Shown here: positions 35,384 to 46,712 of the stretch, in pieces | How the letters are laid out: each line of letters begins with the position of its first letter | Position numbering within the stretch: position 1 is the first letter of the stretch | Source of the DNA: Ovis canadensis | Taxonomy: Eukaryota > Chordata > Mammalia > Artiodactyla > Bovidae | Assembly: GCF_042477335.2 (NCBI RefSeq) | Contig: NC_091256.1 | Span: forward strand, 36,548,001 to 36,612,000 | DNA length: 64,000 nt | Direction: 5' to 3' | Made by a program: the position numbers and the translations under genes | Notes under the pieces: model-generated | Databases searched by the model: none | Seen by the model: the letters and a program-made list of their open reading frames with translations, nothing else | Told to the model about the DNA's origin: nothing

Positions 35384-36089
35384 ATTTATTTTTTGACTGC
35401 TACTCAGCCTTTACTTAGTGAAAATTCCATCTGAAGTGTTAAAAAAAATAATACACTTGGGATTAGAGTTTATGTCAAGCATCAGTGTTTAAATGCTATG
35501 AGTTAAAAATGAACGCTGATTCACCCACTATAGTTATATATATGCAGGCAGGAAGAACTACCACTCCCGCTCTCACTGTGGTCAGCAGAGAAATTTTTTT
35601 TTTTCCTGATTACCCACCAAGATTGTTAGTATCTCTTTAAGGTAATAATAATAGTAAAAGAAAAAAAAAGTAATGCAGACATCAAATCTATAGAAAATCT
35701 ACAAAGTAAGCAGTCAGTTCTTCAGCAACTGAGCACTCTCACTCTTCATATAAAAGCACATGTGAAAATCAGTCAAAATAATTATTAATGAAGTAATATT
35801 TAATGAGGTCATTTTGAAATTTTGCTTTTCCCACCAATGAATTGTTATTAATACCACTCTAAATAGAAATCATAGAAGTTAAAATGACCTCTTTATCTGC
35901 TTTAATATTCTGGTAGGATACAGGAAGAGAGTACAGTATAATTTCATTCACTCCCTCCGCAACAAATACGTCCTCAATCAACAGTAAATATATTCCCAGT
36001 TTGTTTCTAGTGTTGAGGGTGCTGCTGAAGAGAAGACAGAAGATGGCGGGCTCTATATGGAAGCTCCATGTAGGTAAATAGTTATTTAT

Positions 36090-36790
36090 GAGTGCCTCAT
36101 ATATTCCAGATATTTTCCTTGGGGCTTATGTTACACAGTGAACAAAACAGACAAATTCCTTTCTTCCATGAAGCTTATATTTGGGGTAGGGGGGCAGACA
36201 AATAGGTAAACAAATATAAAGCCGGTGGTAGCTGTTCTGAAGAAAAATAAAGCAGTAAGATGGATTAGATAATCATGCTAATAATAAGGAGGGAGCTCTT
36301 ATTTACTTAGGCTGGTCAGGGAAGGCATCTCTAATGAGATATGCTATTGATACAAACCCTTGATGAAGTGAGGGAACTAGTTGGCCAGCAGACTATTCAG
36401 GGGAACTGTTCCAGGTTGAGGGGAAATTGCAAGTGCAGATGCTCCCATGTATGAGTGGGCTTGGTGTGTTTGAGTGAAACTAACAGAGCCAGGAGAAAGT
36501 GCTGGGAAGTGGGAGTAAAAGGGATGAGCAGGGTCAGATCAAAGAAGGCAGTGCAGACCATAATAAAGTCACTGTGTTGTACTTGGAAGTGGAAAGCCAG
36601 AGGAAGATTTTGAGCAGAGGAGAGACATGACCACATCTATATCATCAAATGATCGCTCTGACTGCTACTCAGACAATAGACTTTGGGAGAGCAGGGCAGA
36701 AGCAGGGAGAAGAGTAAGGAGGCTATTGCAGTCTTTAAGGTGAGAGATGACAGTGGCTTGGCCTGCAGTGTTAACATAGGAGGTGGTCAG
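36090..36790 (-). mobile_element. L2-like LINE, antisense
   Basis: Reverse-complement L2 pattern: cagtgaacaaaacagacaaa, tggtcagggaaggcatctct, ggggaactgttccaggttga, ggaggctattgcagtcttta. Same family as the piece at 11460. Confidence 0.5.
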
Positions 36791-36794
36791 ATTC

Positions 36795-37350
36795 TGGGCA
36801 TCTTTCAAATGCTTATGCTAAGTGAAAGAAGTCAGACAAAAAAAAAAAAAAACAACCCCATAATGTATCATCCCATTTATATCAAATTCTAGAAACGAAA
36901 AATCAATCTAGAGTAACACTGCCTGTCTGGAGACAGGCAGGAGAGGGGAGGGAGGGATGGCAAGTGAGCATGAGGACTCTTTTCAGGGGGATGGATATGT
37001 TTATTACCTTGATTGCAGTGGTGGTCTCAGGAGTGTATACATGTCAAAACTTATCCAGTTGTAGATTCTGTATGCATGTGTATGCTAAGTTGCAAACTTA
37101 GCATGTCAAACTCTTTGCAACCCCATGGACTATAGCTCACCAGGCTCCTCTGTCCATGGGATTCTCCAGGCAATAATACTGGAGTGGGTTGCCATGCCCT
37201 CTTCCAGGGGTTCTTCCTGACCCAGGGATTGAACCCGAGTCTCGTATGTCTCTTGCTTTGGCAGGCAGGTTCTTTACCACTAGGGCTACATGGCAAGCCC
37301 CAGTTGTACACTTTACATATGTGCAATTTACTGTATGTCAGTTATACCTC
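36795..37350 (+). mobile_element. L1 3' end interrupted by a Bov-tA SINE
   Basis: cttatgctaagtgaaagaag and tgtcaaaacttatccagttgt before, and cagttgtacactttacatat after, the SINE at 37085-37300. The repeated 'cagttgta' on both sides may be the target duplication. Confidence 0.72.
37085..37300 (-). mobile_element. Bov-tA SINE nested in L1
   Basis: Reverse: gcatgtcaaactctttgcaa ... gggctacatggcaagcccc. Confidence 0.88.
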
Positions 37351-37357
37351 AAACAGG

Positions 37358-37570
37358 TTTCCCTGGTGGCTGAGATGGCAAAGAATCTGCCTGCAATGCA
37401 GGTGACTCAGGTTCTGTCCGTGGGTCAGCAAGATCTCCTGGAGAAGGGAATGGCAACCCACTCCAGTATTCTTGCCTAGAGAATTCCATGGACAGAGGAG
37501 CCTGGAAGGTTAGAGTCTGTGGGGTTGCAAAGAGTTGGACACAACTGAGTAAATCTCTGCCTGTCTGTCT
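37358..37570 (+). mobile_element. Bov-tA SINE
   Basis: Forward: ggtttccctggtggctgaga ... gttggacacaactgagtaaa. Inverted relative to the copy 60 bp to the left. Confidence 0.9.
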
Positions 37571-38159
37571 ATACCTCAATAAAGTAATTCAAATAAAGGG
37601 TGCCCAGGATTATCTGATGGATTGGACTTGGGGTATGAGACAAAGAGGAGTCAGAATAGTTTGTAAGTTTTTGACTTGAACATCTGGAAAATGGAATTAA
37701 ATGACCAGTTGTTGAGATAGGGAATATTGAAAGGAGCATGGCTTGAGAGAGAAAAGAAGTTTGGGTTTCAACATATTAAGTTGGGGATACCTAATAAACA
37801 AATCTAAGATTCTAAAGCAAAGAAACACATAGTAGAAAAGAAATGAAGAACTCCTAATGACAATACTATTTCCACAGTTACCTAATCTGTTGTATAGTCT
37901 CTCCAGACAGCATGGGAACAATACTGGACCAGTGGGACATCTTATGGCCCCTGTAGATAAACAACTGTGAACTCTTTCTCGTCTTTTTCTTTATCCAACA
38001 TTATGGTTTGCATAGATGGACCACATTCTTTCCCCTTGCTTTTAAGGAATCCAGTCAGTTTGGGAAACTAATTAATGGGTTTGATTGGCATTTGGGGTTG
38101 GTTGATGATTAGCCTTGGCAGAGACTATAGAGAGAAGCCCCTGGCCATAGACAAATGCA

Positions 38160-38297
38160 ATATCTTCATCTTGAAAATGAAGGCAGTAATAGGACCTACT
38201 ATTATTGTGAAGATTAAACACATTGATACCTATAAGGACTTTAGAATACCACCTGGACATAAAGAAAACACTCAACAAATGGTAGCCGCTATTAACT
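38160..38297 (+). mobile_element. MIR/L2 3'-end fragment
   Basis: cttcatcttgaaaatgaagg, ttgtgaagattaaacacatt, aaaacactcaacaaatggta: the shared MIR/L2 3' end. Confidence 0.55.
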
Positions 38298-38519
38298 AGC
38301 TTTTCCTTCCTAACAACTTTGGCTCCTTGTCGTTTTGATGTGAGTTGGTTTCTCCTGAATTGTGGGCTTCTTTAGACAAAGGCCTGATATCTTGTCTGTT
38401 GATCTACATGTTTGCCTTCACCACACTAGTGTTTTGTCCAGCGTCTGGCCTAAAATGGTAGCATAAAATGGAATTTCTACATATTGGCATTGAATTAAAT
38501 TATTCTCCCCTTCTGGATA

Positions 38520-38733
38520 AGAGCTTCTCTGCTGGCTCAGACGGTAAAGAATCTGCCTGCAATGTAGAAGACCCTGGTTCTGTCCCTCAGCGGGGAAGAT
38601 CCCCTGGAGAAGGGAATGGCTACCTACTCCAGCATTCTTGCCTTGACAGTATCCTTCTTGGACAGAGGAGGCTGGCGGGCTACATTCTATGGGGTCGTAA
38701 AGAATCGGACACGACTGAGCGACTAACACTTTC
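38520..38733 (+). mobile_element. Bov-tA SINE
   Basis: Forward: agcttctctgctggctcaga ... cacgactgagcgactaacac. It is the last repeat before the MIA3 CpG island (about 370 bp away). Confidence 0.9.
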
Positions 38734-39099
38734 AATTTCTTATGGATGAACCCCCCAGAATCTGAAGATCTAAGCATGGGGACCCATTGCCCACCTCCAT
38801 CCCTCAGGGCTAGGGGACGAGGGGTGCAGAAAAAGGCCAAGCAGGCCACAGGCTCTAATGTACATCACCGACCCATCATTCTGCTGACCCCTCCTTTTCC
38901 CATAAGGAGATCACAGGATGGGGATGCTCCCCCAAACTTCTGGGAGTCGGAAGAGGGAATCTCGAACTGGAGACTAGCAGTGGAAAATCGTGGGTGGGAT
39001 TTGGTAGTTAGGAAAAAGAAGTATCAAACCACGAAGGGGAGGTGAGGATGAGCCAGACTGAGAAGGACCAGAAATCGGGAGCTGCAAGAAAGGGGTCAG

Positions 39100-40150
39100 A
39101 GAAGACCTGCTGTTGGGATGGCGCGGGGTGGGGGGTGCAAGGTGGAAGAGCAGAGTGAGCGAGGAATGGAGTCTCGCGGAGGGTCGGCGACGCAGGGACC
39201 GAGGCAAAGGCTCGCGATTGGACGAGGAAGAAGAGAGAGTCCCGGTTGCCAAGGCAGCCACCCGACGAGGAGGCCTCGGCAAGGAGGTGGGAGCGCGCGT
39301 CCTCCTCCTCCGGGACCCCCGCGGTCCCCTCCCCGAGGCCGCGCTGACGTGTCGGTGGCGGCCTCACAGGCCGGGGCGGGCGCCGCCCCTCCCGCCGCCG
39401 CGCGTCCGCCGCCCGCGCGCCCCGCCCCGCGGCCCGCGCTCCGCCCGCCGGCGCCCGCCCCGGCCGCGTCCTCCGCGTCAGCGGCTCCGCGGGGCGACCA
39501 CAACATGGCTGCGGCGCCGGCGCTGCTCTTCTGGCTGCTCCTGCTCGGGCCGCCTCGGCGGGTGCCGGGCCAGCCGGAGCAGGGCCCCGGCCGGCGCTTC
39601 TCGCAGCTCAAGCTCTGCGCGGACCAAGAATGCAGCAGTGAGTGCCGGGAGGGCGGCGGCGGCGCCCGGGCATCGCGGGGGCGGGAGCGCGGCCGCCCCG
39701 CAAGCCGACCCGGGGGGCCCAGGCCGGGAGGGCGGAGCGCCGGCGGCGGGGGAGGGCGACCTCCGGGTCCCGGCGGCTGCCCCTCCCGCTCTCCGGGCGC
39801 CCGGGCCAGCCGGCCTCGGCGGTGGGGGGGGGGGCGGGGGTCTCTGCCTCCCACTTGTTGCCAGCCTTTCATTTTTCCTTCGCGGACGGAGGCGGGGGAT
39901 GGTGTGAGGGGTTCGGAGGTGGCCCCCGGTTTCCCCGGGGGCCGCTTGCAACGTCCCCTCCGCCGGCTCGCCCCGGCTCCGAGGGGAGATGGGGTTGCGC
40001 GCCGCGCGCCCCGGGCTCCGCGCGCTGCCGGCGAGCGCTTTCCTGCCCCCGTCGCCGGGTCCTCGCTGGGTGCAGTCCGGGGGCGGATGCGCCGGGACTC
40101 GGTGGGCGGCTTCCCTGCCGCAGGTTGCTAGGGCTGGGAAAAACCTCCCT
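39100..40150. promoter_or_regulatory. MIA3: CpG island spanning MIA3 promoter, exon 1 and start of intron 1
   Basis: Base composition changes sharply here: the stretch is very GC-rich with many CpGs, most strongly at 39290-40130, between AT-rich flanks. It covers the MIA3 start codon at 39505. No TATA box is obvious. CCGCCCC-type GC boxes are abundant on both strands. A run of eleven G followed by C and five G (39824-39840) lies just inside intron 1 and could form a quadruplex. The exact transcription start is not visible. Confidence 0.85.
39505..39637 (+). CDS. MIA3: MIA3 coding exon 1 (signal peptide)
   Basis: This exon encodes 44 residues plus one base: a signal peptide ([15 protein letters not shown], cleavage likely after VPG near residue 22) and the start of the mature protein including KLCADQECS, whose cysteines belong to the SH3-like fold. 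The ATG has a strong Kozak context (A at -3, G at +4) and its surroundings (AACATGGCTGCGGC) resemble a YY1 element. The donor is GTGAGT in phase 1. The frame is open for 129 codons upstream to another ATG at 39118, but the signal peptide and family length favour this start. Confidence 0.94.
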
Positions 40151-42499
40151 GGCGCAGCCCCTTCGCCCCTCTGCTTCAGTCACAGTCGGGGCTCGGACCG
40201 CCTTTTCAACAGGGATTGGAGTTGAGGTTTGGGACGAGCCCGGAGTCCAGGCATGCTGTGTGTTCCAAGGTCTCCTCCCCGGCTCTTCCTCAGTCCTGTC
40301 ATTTCTGTGCTTGGAAGGCTCCCGCAAATAGCCCGGAAGGAAGGGCATCGGGAAGGCCAAAATCTGTCTCTCGAAAGAGGACGAGACTCAGCGTCGGCCA
40401 CCTGGTACCAGTCGTCTCTAATGCGCAGGAAGCGGAATTGTTCCCTAACCGCGAATTCGCGGTGGGCTGGTGATAGTGAGAAGGGCAGAGATCCCCAGAC
40501 TCAGATGAAGAAGATTGTTAAAGTGAAAATAATAAATACCCCAGGGGTTTTATAAATCCAAGCCAGCTTGAGCCTTGATCAGTTACATTGTTGGGCTCTC
40601 TTCCTGTGTGTTTGCCTTGGGCCCCTATCATCGTTGTGGTCTCAAATAACCTTGTAACTTACTGACAACCATTTCACACAAGGTTGTTCATGTGTTGTAA
40701 TCAGTGCATATAGAAAAACATTCCTTCTGAGGCCAAAGCCTACAGTTTAGCTATTTAGATTGAAATCAGTGTTATTCAAAAACAAATTTCACAATCGGAA
40801 GAACCGAAGCACTGCCACATCATTAGGGGAAAGAAAGGAGGCAGTCTTGGATCTGTTTAAGCCATTCCTAGAGGTAACCCTAAGACTGATGTAAATAAAC
40901 GTTACAAAAGTGGAGCAACTTCCATCAGTTTTTCCTGCAGTTTTCTCAGAGTAAGTCCAGGTTATTAGCAAGCAGTGTTGGATATGGCCAGTGTTGGCTA
41001 TGCTTTGCTTTCAAACACTGTCTTGCCTGGGTACCTCAAAACCAGTCATCTGGAAAATTATAACATCTCTAATGCTTCGTCAGTATGGAGACATGGTGTT
41101 AGAAGGGCCCATGGGTGTCACATAATTGGAGAATGGCATGTGTCCAACAAGTGTAGCCAAAGGCAATAGCCAGCAGCTAGAGCAGGCCTGGGTCCCGTGT
41201 TGTTTTACATAAAGTGTTTGTTTAGTGAGGTGTGTCCATGTTAGCTGTCCTTGTGTGCCTTTCAGATAGCTGCCCCACAGAGTGCATTATGTTGTCATCT
41301 GATTTATTATTATACCTCTGCAGTGATCTTCCTCTTTCCAATTCTGATAGGATCCCCAGTCTCTATCAATTTAAAAATTGTCCATCACCTTCAACTTTGC
41401 CTCTCACCTAATTATATCTGAATTAGAATGCTGACATGTATTAAAATAATCAGCTTCAAAGTCCAAATAACCCCCTTTAAATCTGTGTTTGTCCCTCAAA
41501 TATGTATGTAAATATACATCTTAAGGTACTTATTGCCAGTTGGCTTTTAGAACAAGTGTTATTTCCGTTTCATCCTTCCCTTTCTCTGCTATTTAATTGC
41601 ATTTGTTATCTCATTTGACGAAGTGTGAATTTGGCCAACAAAAAGAAAAATACCGCTTCTATCAATTTCTAGATCGAATATAGTTTAAGTCCTGCATGTT
41701 AAGACTGAAGGTAACTACTGGACAGTTCTCATGGTTTTGCTTGTCCCTGCTACCTACCATTTTGCTTATAGAAACAAAGCCTGTTTGCCCACTTTTGATT
41801 TTGTTTATAGAAATAAACCTCCTTAATGTTGGATATATTCAACATTATATGATTTCAGAAGATATTATCTTATGTGATTGGATCCATAATTGGGTATGAT
41901 ATCCTCTCTCATTAATTTATCCAGATACTGACAGAGCAGCTTGACTGCAAGTGAAGTGGAAGGTGTTTACTGTTACACAGTAGCAGTTACAACCACTTAA
42001 AGATAGGGCCTTTTAGTGGTTAGTTCAAGTTAATTGACCTCTTGGGGGTTCTTGGGTGCTCTCCCCAGTTACCTGTTACCACTGCATGTAGTCATGCTCA
42101 CACTAGTCGCATCTGTGCTTGAATTTACCCAACTGCAAAATGAAGCTTTTTATAATTATGAAACAGCAAAGACTGAAAGCTAGGTGACTAGAGAGGGAAC
42201 CAAGAGTTTCACTTGAGACCAGCCCTGTGTGGCAGTGGACGCATTGCTTTTTGTTTGCATTATCCATAGAGAAAAACGCGGCGAGTTTACCTCTTTCCTG
42301 CCTACTTGCAGGGGGATGTCCTGATTTATAACGATACAGCTCTATAGATGCTCTGAGCATATGAGTTGAGGCTGATTGGTTTCAGAGAGTAATGGAGAAG
42401 CTTGATTGTTCTTTACAGTGGATTGTTATGTTTCCTGATAAATCAATATTTGAAAGTTGAGTCCTGATACCCGCTTTTTTCCCCCCTCTTTCTATACAG
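39638..42499 (+). other. MIA3: MIA3 intron 1
   Basis: The first ~500 bp belong to the CpG island. From about 40500 on it is AT-rich, unusually repeat-poor for this window, and I recognise no element in it. It could hold regulatory sequence, but no specific site is called. Confidence 0.7.
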
Positions 42500-42633
42500 T
42501 GCTAATGTACCGGGGTGAGGCTCTAGAAGATTTTACAGGCCCGGATTGTCGTTTTGTGAATTTTAAAAAAGGAGACTCTGTATATGTCTACTATAAACTG
42601 GCAGGGGGATCGCCTGAAGTTTGGGCTGGAAGT
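42500..42633 (+). CDS. MIA3: MIA3 coding exon 2 (SH3-like domain, first part)
   Basis: This exon encodes residues 45-89, [17 protein letters not shown] followed by [17 protein letters not shown] and EVWAGS. This is the core of the MIA-type SH3-like fold that binds cargo or HSP47 in the ER lumen. Acceptor TTTCTATACAG follows a pyrimidine tract, and the donor is GTAAGT. The first codon is split with exon 1 (A|TG). A bare poly(T) tract lies about 55 bp downstream of the donor. Confidence 0.95.
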
Positions 42634-42680
42634 GTAAGTAAAAATTTGACATAATTTTCTGCCTTTTTATTGACTTGTTT

Positions 42681-42723
42681 AGCTGTAGTTTTTTTTTTTT
42701 TTTTTTTTTTTTTTTAGCTGTAG
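42681..42723 (-). repeat. Bare poly(T)27 flanked by a direct repeat
   Basis: AGCTGTAG (42681-42688), 27 T, AGCTGTAG (42716-42723). It looks like a target-site duplication around nothing but a reversed poly(A) tail. Confidence 0.7.
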
Positions 42724-42961
42724 ATTTAAATAGCTACAGTTTCTTGGGGTCTTTGATGGAGTTAACTTGTCCCCTCTGCTTGACTGTGGAAAAAGGGGCT
42801 TGTTCTGTGTCCCCTGCTGGCATCAGGCCTGGTGCAGAAGAGGGTCTCCAACAGAAGTGAACTGCTTCCAGGTGCTGCTCCTCAGAGTCAGGCCTTACCA
42901 GCCACAAGTGCTCCATACATAGCAAATAAGGACGTGGTGTGTATATATATACACAGTATTC

Positions 42962-43095
42962 AGTTCAGTTCAGTTAGGTTCAGTCGCTCAGTCGTGTCCG
43001 ACTCTTTGTAATTCGTGGACTGCAGCTCGCCGGGCCTCCCTGTCCATCGCCAACTCCTGGAGTTTACTCAAACTCATGTCCATTGAGTCACAATA
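42962..43095 (-). mobile_element. BovB 3'-terminal fragment, antisense
   Basis: cagttcagttcagttaggtt ... tactcaaactcatgtccatt is the reverse complement of the BovB end (compare 26620-26735). Confidence 0.85.
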
Positions 43096-43162
43096 GAGTA
43101 TTATTCATTCATAAAAAGACTGCAGTCTTGCTATTTGCAACGTGGGTGGATTGGAGGGTGTC

Positions 43163-43388
43163 GTGTTAGTGAAATAAAGTGAAAGTGAAGTCGCTCAGTC
43201 GTGTCCAACTCTTCTTGACCCCATGGACTATATCCTACCAGGCTCCTCTGTCCATGGAATTTTCCAGGCAAGAGTACTGGAGTGGGTTGCCATTTCCTTC
43301 TCCAGGGGATCTTCCCGACGCAGGGATTGAACCTGGGTCTCCCACACTGCAGGCAGATGCTTTACCCTCTGAGCCACCAGGGATAGGG
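43163..43388 (-). mobile_element. Bov-tA SINE
   Basis: Reverse: gaagtcgctcagtcgtgtcc ... cctctgagccaccaggga. Inverted partner of the BOV-A2 at 43610. Confidence 0.92.
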
Positions 43389-43609
43389 CAAAGACAAATA
43401 CTGTACATTATCACTTATAAGTGGAAGCTAAAAAGTAAGACAAATAAATATAATAAAACAGAAGCTGTCTCACAGATGCAGAAAACAAACTGGTAGTTAC
43501 CAATAGTGAAACCTGAAACTTCACTTCACTTTGAAACTTCTTAACTTCATTGTTTCAAAAAGGAAGGATTGGTGAGCTAGACTTAATCCTGTAAAATATA
43601 GGCAAGGTA

Positions 43610-43835
43610 TTTCTCTTGCCTGGAAAATCCCATGGATGGAGGAGCCTGGTGGGCTGCAGTCCATAGGATTGCTGGGAGTTGGACACGACTGAGCGACTTC
43701 ACTTTAACTTTTCACTTTCATGCATTGGAGAAGGAAATGGCAACCCACTCCAGTGTTCTTGCCTGGAGAATTCCAGGGACGGGGGAGCCTGGTGGGCTGC
43801 TGTCTATGGGGTCGCACAGAGTCGACTGAAGTGAC

Positions 43836-43836
<1 letters not shown>
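43610..43836 (+). mobile_element. BOV-A2 SINE (5'-truncated dimer) with CAG tail
   Basis: A partial first monomer from tctcttgcctggaaaatccc, the acttttcactttcatgcatt linker, the second monomer, then an expanded trinucleotide tail. It lies in MIA3 intron 2. Confidence 0.92.

Positions 43837-43917
<81 letters not shown>
43837..43917 (+). repeat. (CAG)27 microsatellite
   Basis: 27 uninterrupted CAG units (81 bp), the tail of BOV-A2, transcribed as CAG in MIA3 intron 2. An apparent polyglutamine frame over it is not a gene. Confidence 0.97.
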
Positions 43918-43921
<4 letters not shown>

Positions 43922-44522
43922 GTTTCAGGCATTCCTATTAAAGAGTTGATTTTTTAAAAGAAATTTTTTCTAAACTGTTAACATACCTAATCATGTGTGC
44001 CGTTTCTGTTAAAAAAGCAAAATGTCCTTTTTGCCGTGTGCTTTCCTGTTTGTTTGCTTGTTTTGCTTGCAACTGCTGGGGCATCCTTTTCCTGCTCTTT
44101 GGACACTTGCTCCCACAAGTTCTTCCCAGAAGGTCTGTTCCCAGCCAGCTCTGTGGGTGTGGGGATGGCGGACATGGAAATCAATGACTTTGTCATGCTT
44201 TGATGTTTTTAATGAGGTGATTCACTAGAAGTGACCTGATTGGGAGGCTTATGAGCTATTGTCCTTTCCTTTCTGTGTGATGTGTTGCCTGATTATTTAT
44301 TGAAAGTAGTAAGAGTCCTGAATACCTTCAGGATTGTCCAAACTTAGAGAAACACTCAGTCCCAAAAGTGAACGTTTTCATTCTCTGTAAATCAGACAGC
44401 AGAAAAGAAAGCTTAAGAATCTCCTATCGGGAAAAACAGATTTATTTTGCTGGTGGTCCAGGTTCCTACAGAGGAGTCCAGTAAGACCAACTGGTCAGGT
44501 ACAACCTTTCTATTTAGGCAGA

Positions 44523-44750
44523 ATCCCAGTTGAATGGCTCAGATGCTGAAGAATCTGCCTGCAGTGCAGGAGACCTGGGTTTGATCCCTGAGTCGGGAAG
44601 ATCCCCTGGAGAAGGGAAAGGCTACCCACTCCAGTGTTCTTGCCTGGAGAATTCCATGGACAGAGGAGCCAGGCAGGCTACAATCCATAGAGTCACAAAG
44701 AGTCGTACACAACTGAGCGGCTAACACACACACACACACACACCAGTTCA
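44523..44750 (+). mobile_element. Bov-tA SINE with (CA)n tail
   Basis: Forward: cccagttgaatggctcagat ... cgtacacaactgagcggcta, followed by a run of about ten CA units (44725-44744). Confidence 0.9.
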
Positions 44751-45957
44751 ATCACCATATTCAGAAGAGAATCTGTTTTGTTCCTTTAAAGTCTATTGCA
44801 TGAAATTTCTTGATAGGCTTTACTCTTGGAACTTTTTTTTCAAGTCCATACCATTTTTGATAAAGTGGTGAAATTGGAGCATGTGGGTAAGGGAACTTGA
44901 CTTTTCACTTCTAGAGAGCCTGCTGATCTTTCTGGTGCCTGACTCTGACCCTGGCTTTGCAGGGAAGCCCTGCCCTCAGCTCTCAGCCAGAAGGGATCTT
45001 TGCTGTCTAATAATCGTTTAGGTGGCGCTTTGTTTGCCCTGCTCGTGTGGCATTCCTTTTACTGCCTTGTATCGCGGTTAATGTGTACTGTCTTAGCTCT
45101 AGTAAAGTCAGAAACTCCATAATGGGGCATGTGTCTTACCCATTTTCCTTGTGAATATTTCCTTTCAGGGAGCAGCACTTGTTTCCATTTGTCCCAAGTG
45201 TAGCTTATGTAGATTTTGTTCTCTTGAAACAATATTCTTTTCCCAAATCAAATCAACAGAGATGAGATAACGGAAGCAAGATTAGATATAAAAGTTACCT
45301 TCAATCATGAGGGCCTATGATTCTGTGTCTTTTTGTCAGATCGTAAGAAACAGGACCTACAGGACCTATTTGATGTAAAAATATATGGAGTTTTTTATGA
45401 CCTGTGGTCTCAGTTGACAAAGATCACAAGATAAATTTATTTCCTTTCTCCACATAGCTCTGATTTCTTTCCCTTTTCTAGATTCTCTTAATAAACTTTT
45501 CCTGAGAAGGAAAAAAAGTGTATTTTCCCTCAGCCTCCTCTCTCATTTCATGATTAAAAACTCTGTCTCCTGAGCTTTCAAGATGGTTCTTGTTTCTATT
45601 TCTTAGTTTTCATTCTGCAGCTTTTTTTTTCTTTTGGTTTTTTAGAATTTTATACTTTAACTGCCAGTGTAGCAATTTAAAATTGCACTGTCTTATCTAA
45701 TCTTCAAGGCAGTGTCCTAGTAAAACTGGCTTTCACAGAGTTGCCAGATATAACAAAAGCTCTCATAATGTGGGTATTTTAGGAGTTAGAGATAACATAC
45801 CCTCTTTTTTTTTCTTTCTGTGCATTTGATCTGCATGTCAGCCTCCTCCTTTATTGATTGGGAAGAGATCTGCTACTCCCTTTCAGACTATAGTTAGTAA
45901 AAGACAGTGTGTGTTGCTCAAGAGGAGACACAATATATTGATGATAATACCTTTTAG

Positions 45958-46085
45958 TTCTCCTTGGTGGCACAGTCAAGAGACTATCTGTAATGCAAGA
46001 GACCCGGGTGGTTCAATCCCTGGGTCGGGAAAACCCCCTGGAGAAGGAAACGGCAACCCACTCCAGTATTCTTGTTGGGAAAGCT
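45958..46085 (+). mobile_element. Bov-tA SINE, 3'-truncated
   Basis: ttctccttggtggcacagtc ... ctccagtattcttgttggga; the second half is missing. The stretches 44760-45950 and 46090-46710 (MIA3 intron 2) show nothing else. Confidence 0.85.
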
Positions 46086-46712
46086 GTTAGTGCTGTAGAT
46101 AAATGGGATTATCTTCTGTCTTTACTTGCATGAAACTAAGCTTGCAGTGTAGATTAGTATGAATTTTATTTTCTCCCACAAAACTTGAAAATCTAGTTTG
46201 GAAAAAGCTAGTGCAGCCCATGGTACCAGTCAATATTTGCCTTTTGTTGTACTGGTCGTGCATTTCAGGAATTTTTTTTTTTTTTGCTTATTAATAATGT
46301 CTAAGACCTGGTTTATGAGTGATGCTGTGAAATGTGCAGATAAATTCTTGTTAGAGGGTATTTGCAATTGTTTCTAGCCAACTTTTATTTACATAGTTTT
46401 AATTGTATAATATACACTAACTTTCTCTTGTACAGATCTTCTAGCTATTTCAGAAATCTCACTGTATGTGCCCTGTGTTTAGAATTAGGCTGAATATTGA
46501 AAGAAAATTTCAGTGGTTTTAGAAAAGTTGTCCATACAACATTCTGTACTTAATTTATATTGGAATAATAACCTCATAATAGCAACTGTCTATCTCTTGT
46601 GGTTATATCTACCTGTCTGTATGTTTCCTCTCACTACTGAGAAGTCTCTCGTTTATGTTTCTTATACAGAATTTTGATTGATACTCATTTCTTCTGCTGT
46701 TTTTTAATGTAG

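Noticed and set aside
38746-39282. Open frames just upstream of MIA3 on both strands
   Set aside because: No protein resemblance. They run from a SINE into the CpG island.
39096-40360. Long overlapping open frames on both strands rich in Pro, Arg, Gly and Ala
   Set aside because: GC-rich CpG island sequence lacks stop codons by composition. Only the exon 1 frame has a real signal (signal peptide, donor, family match).
43022-43090. Apparent new repeat cagttcagttcagtt
   Set aside because: It is the reversed 3' end of BovB, a known ruminant element.
43720-43920. Open frame ending in a long polyglutamine run
   Set aside because: It is a BOV-A2 SINE plus its CAG tail within an intron. No start context, no homology to a protein.
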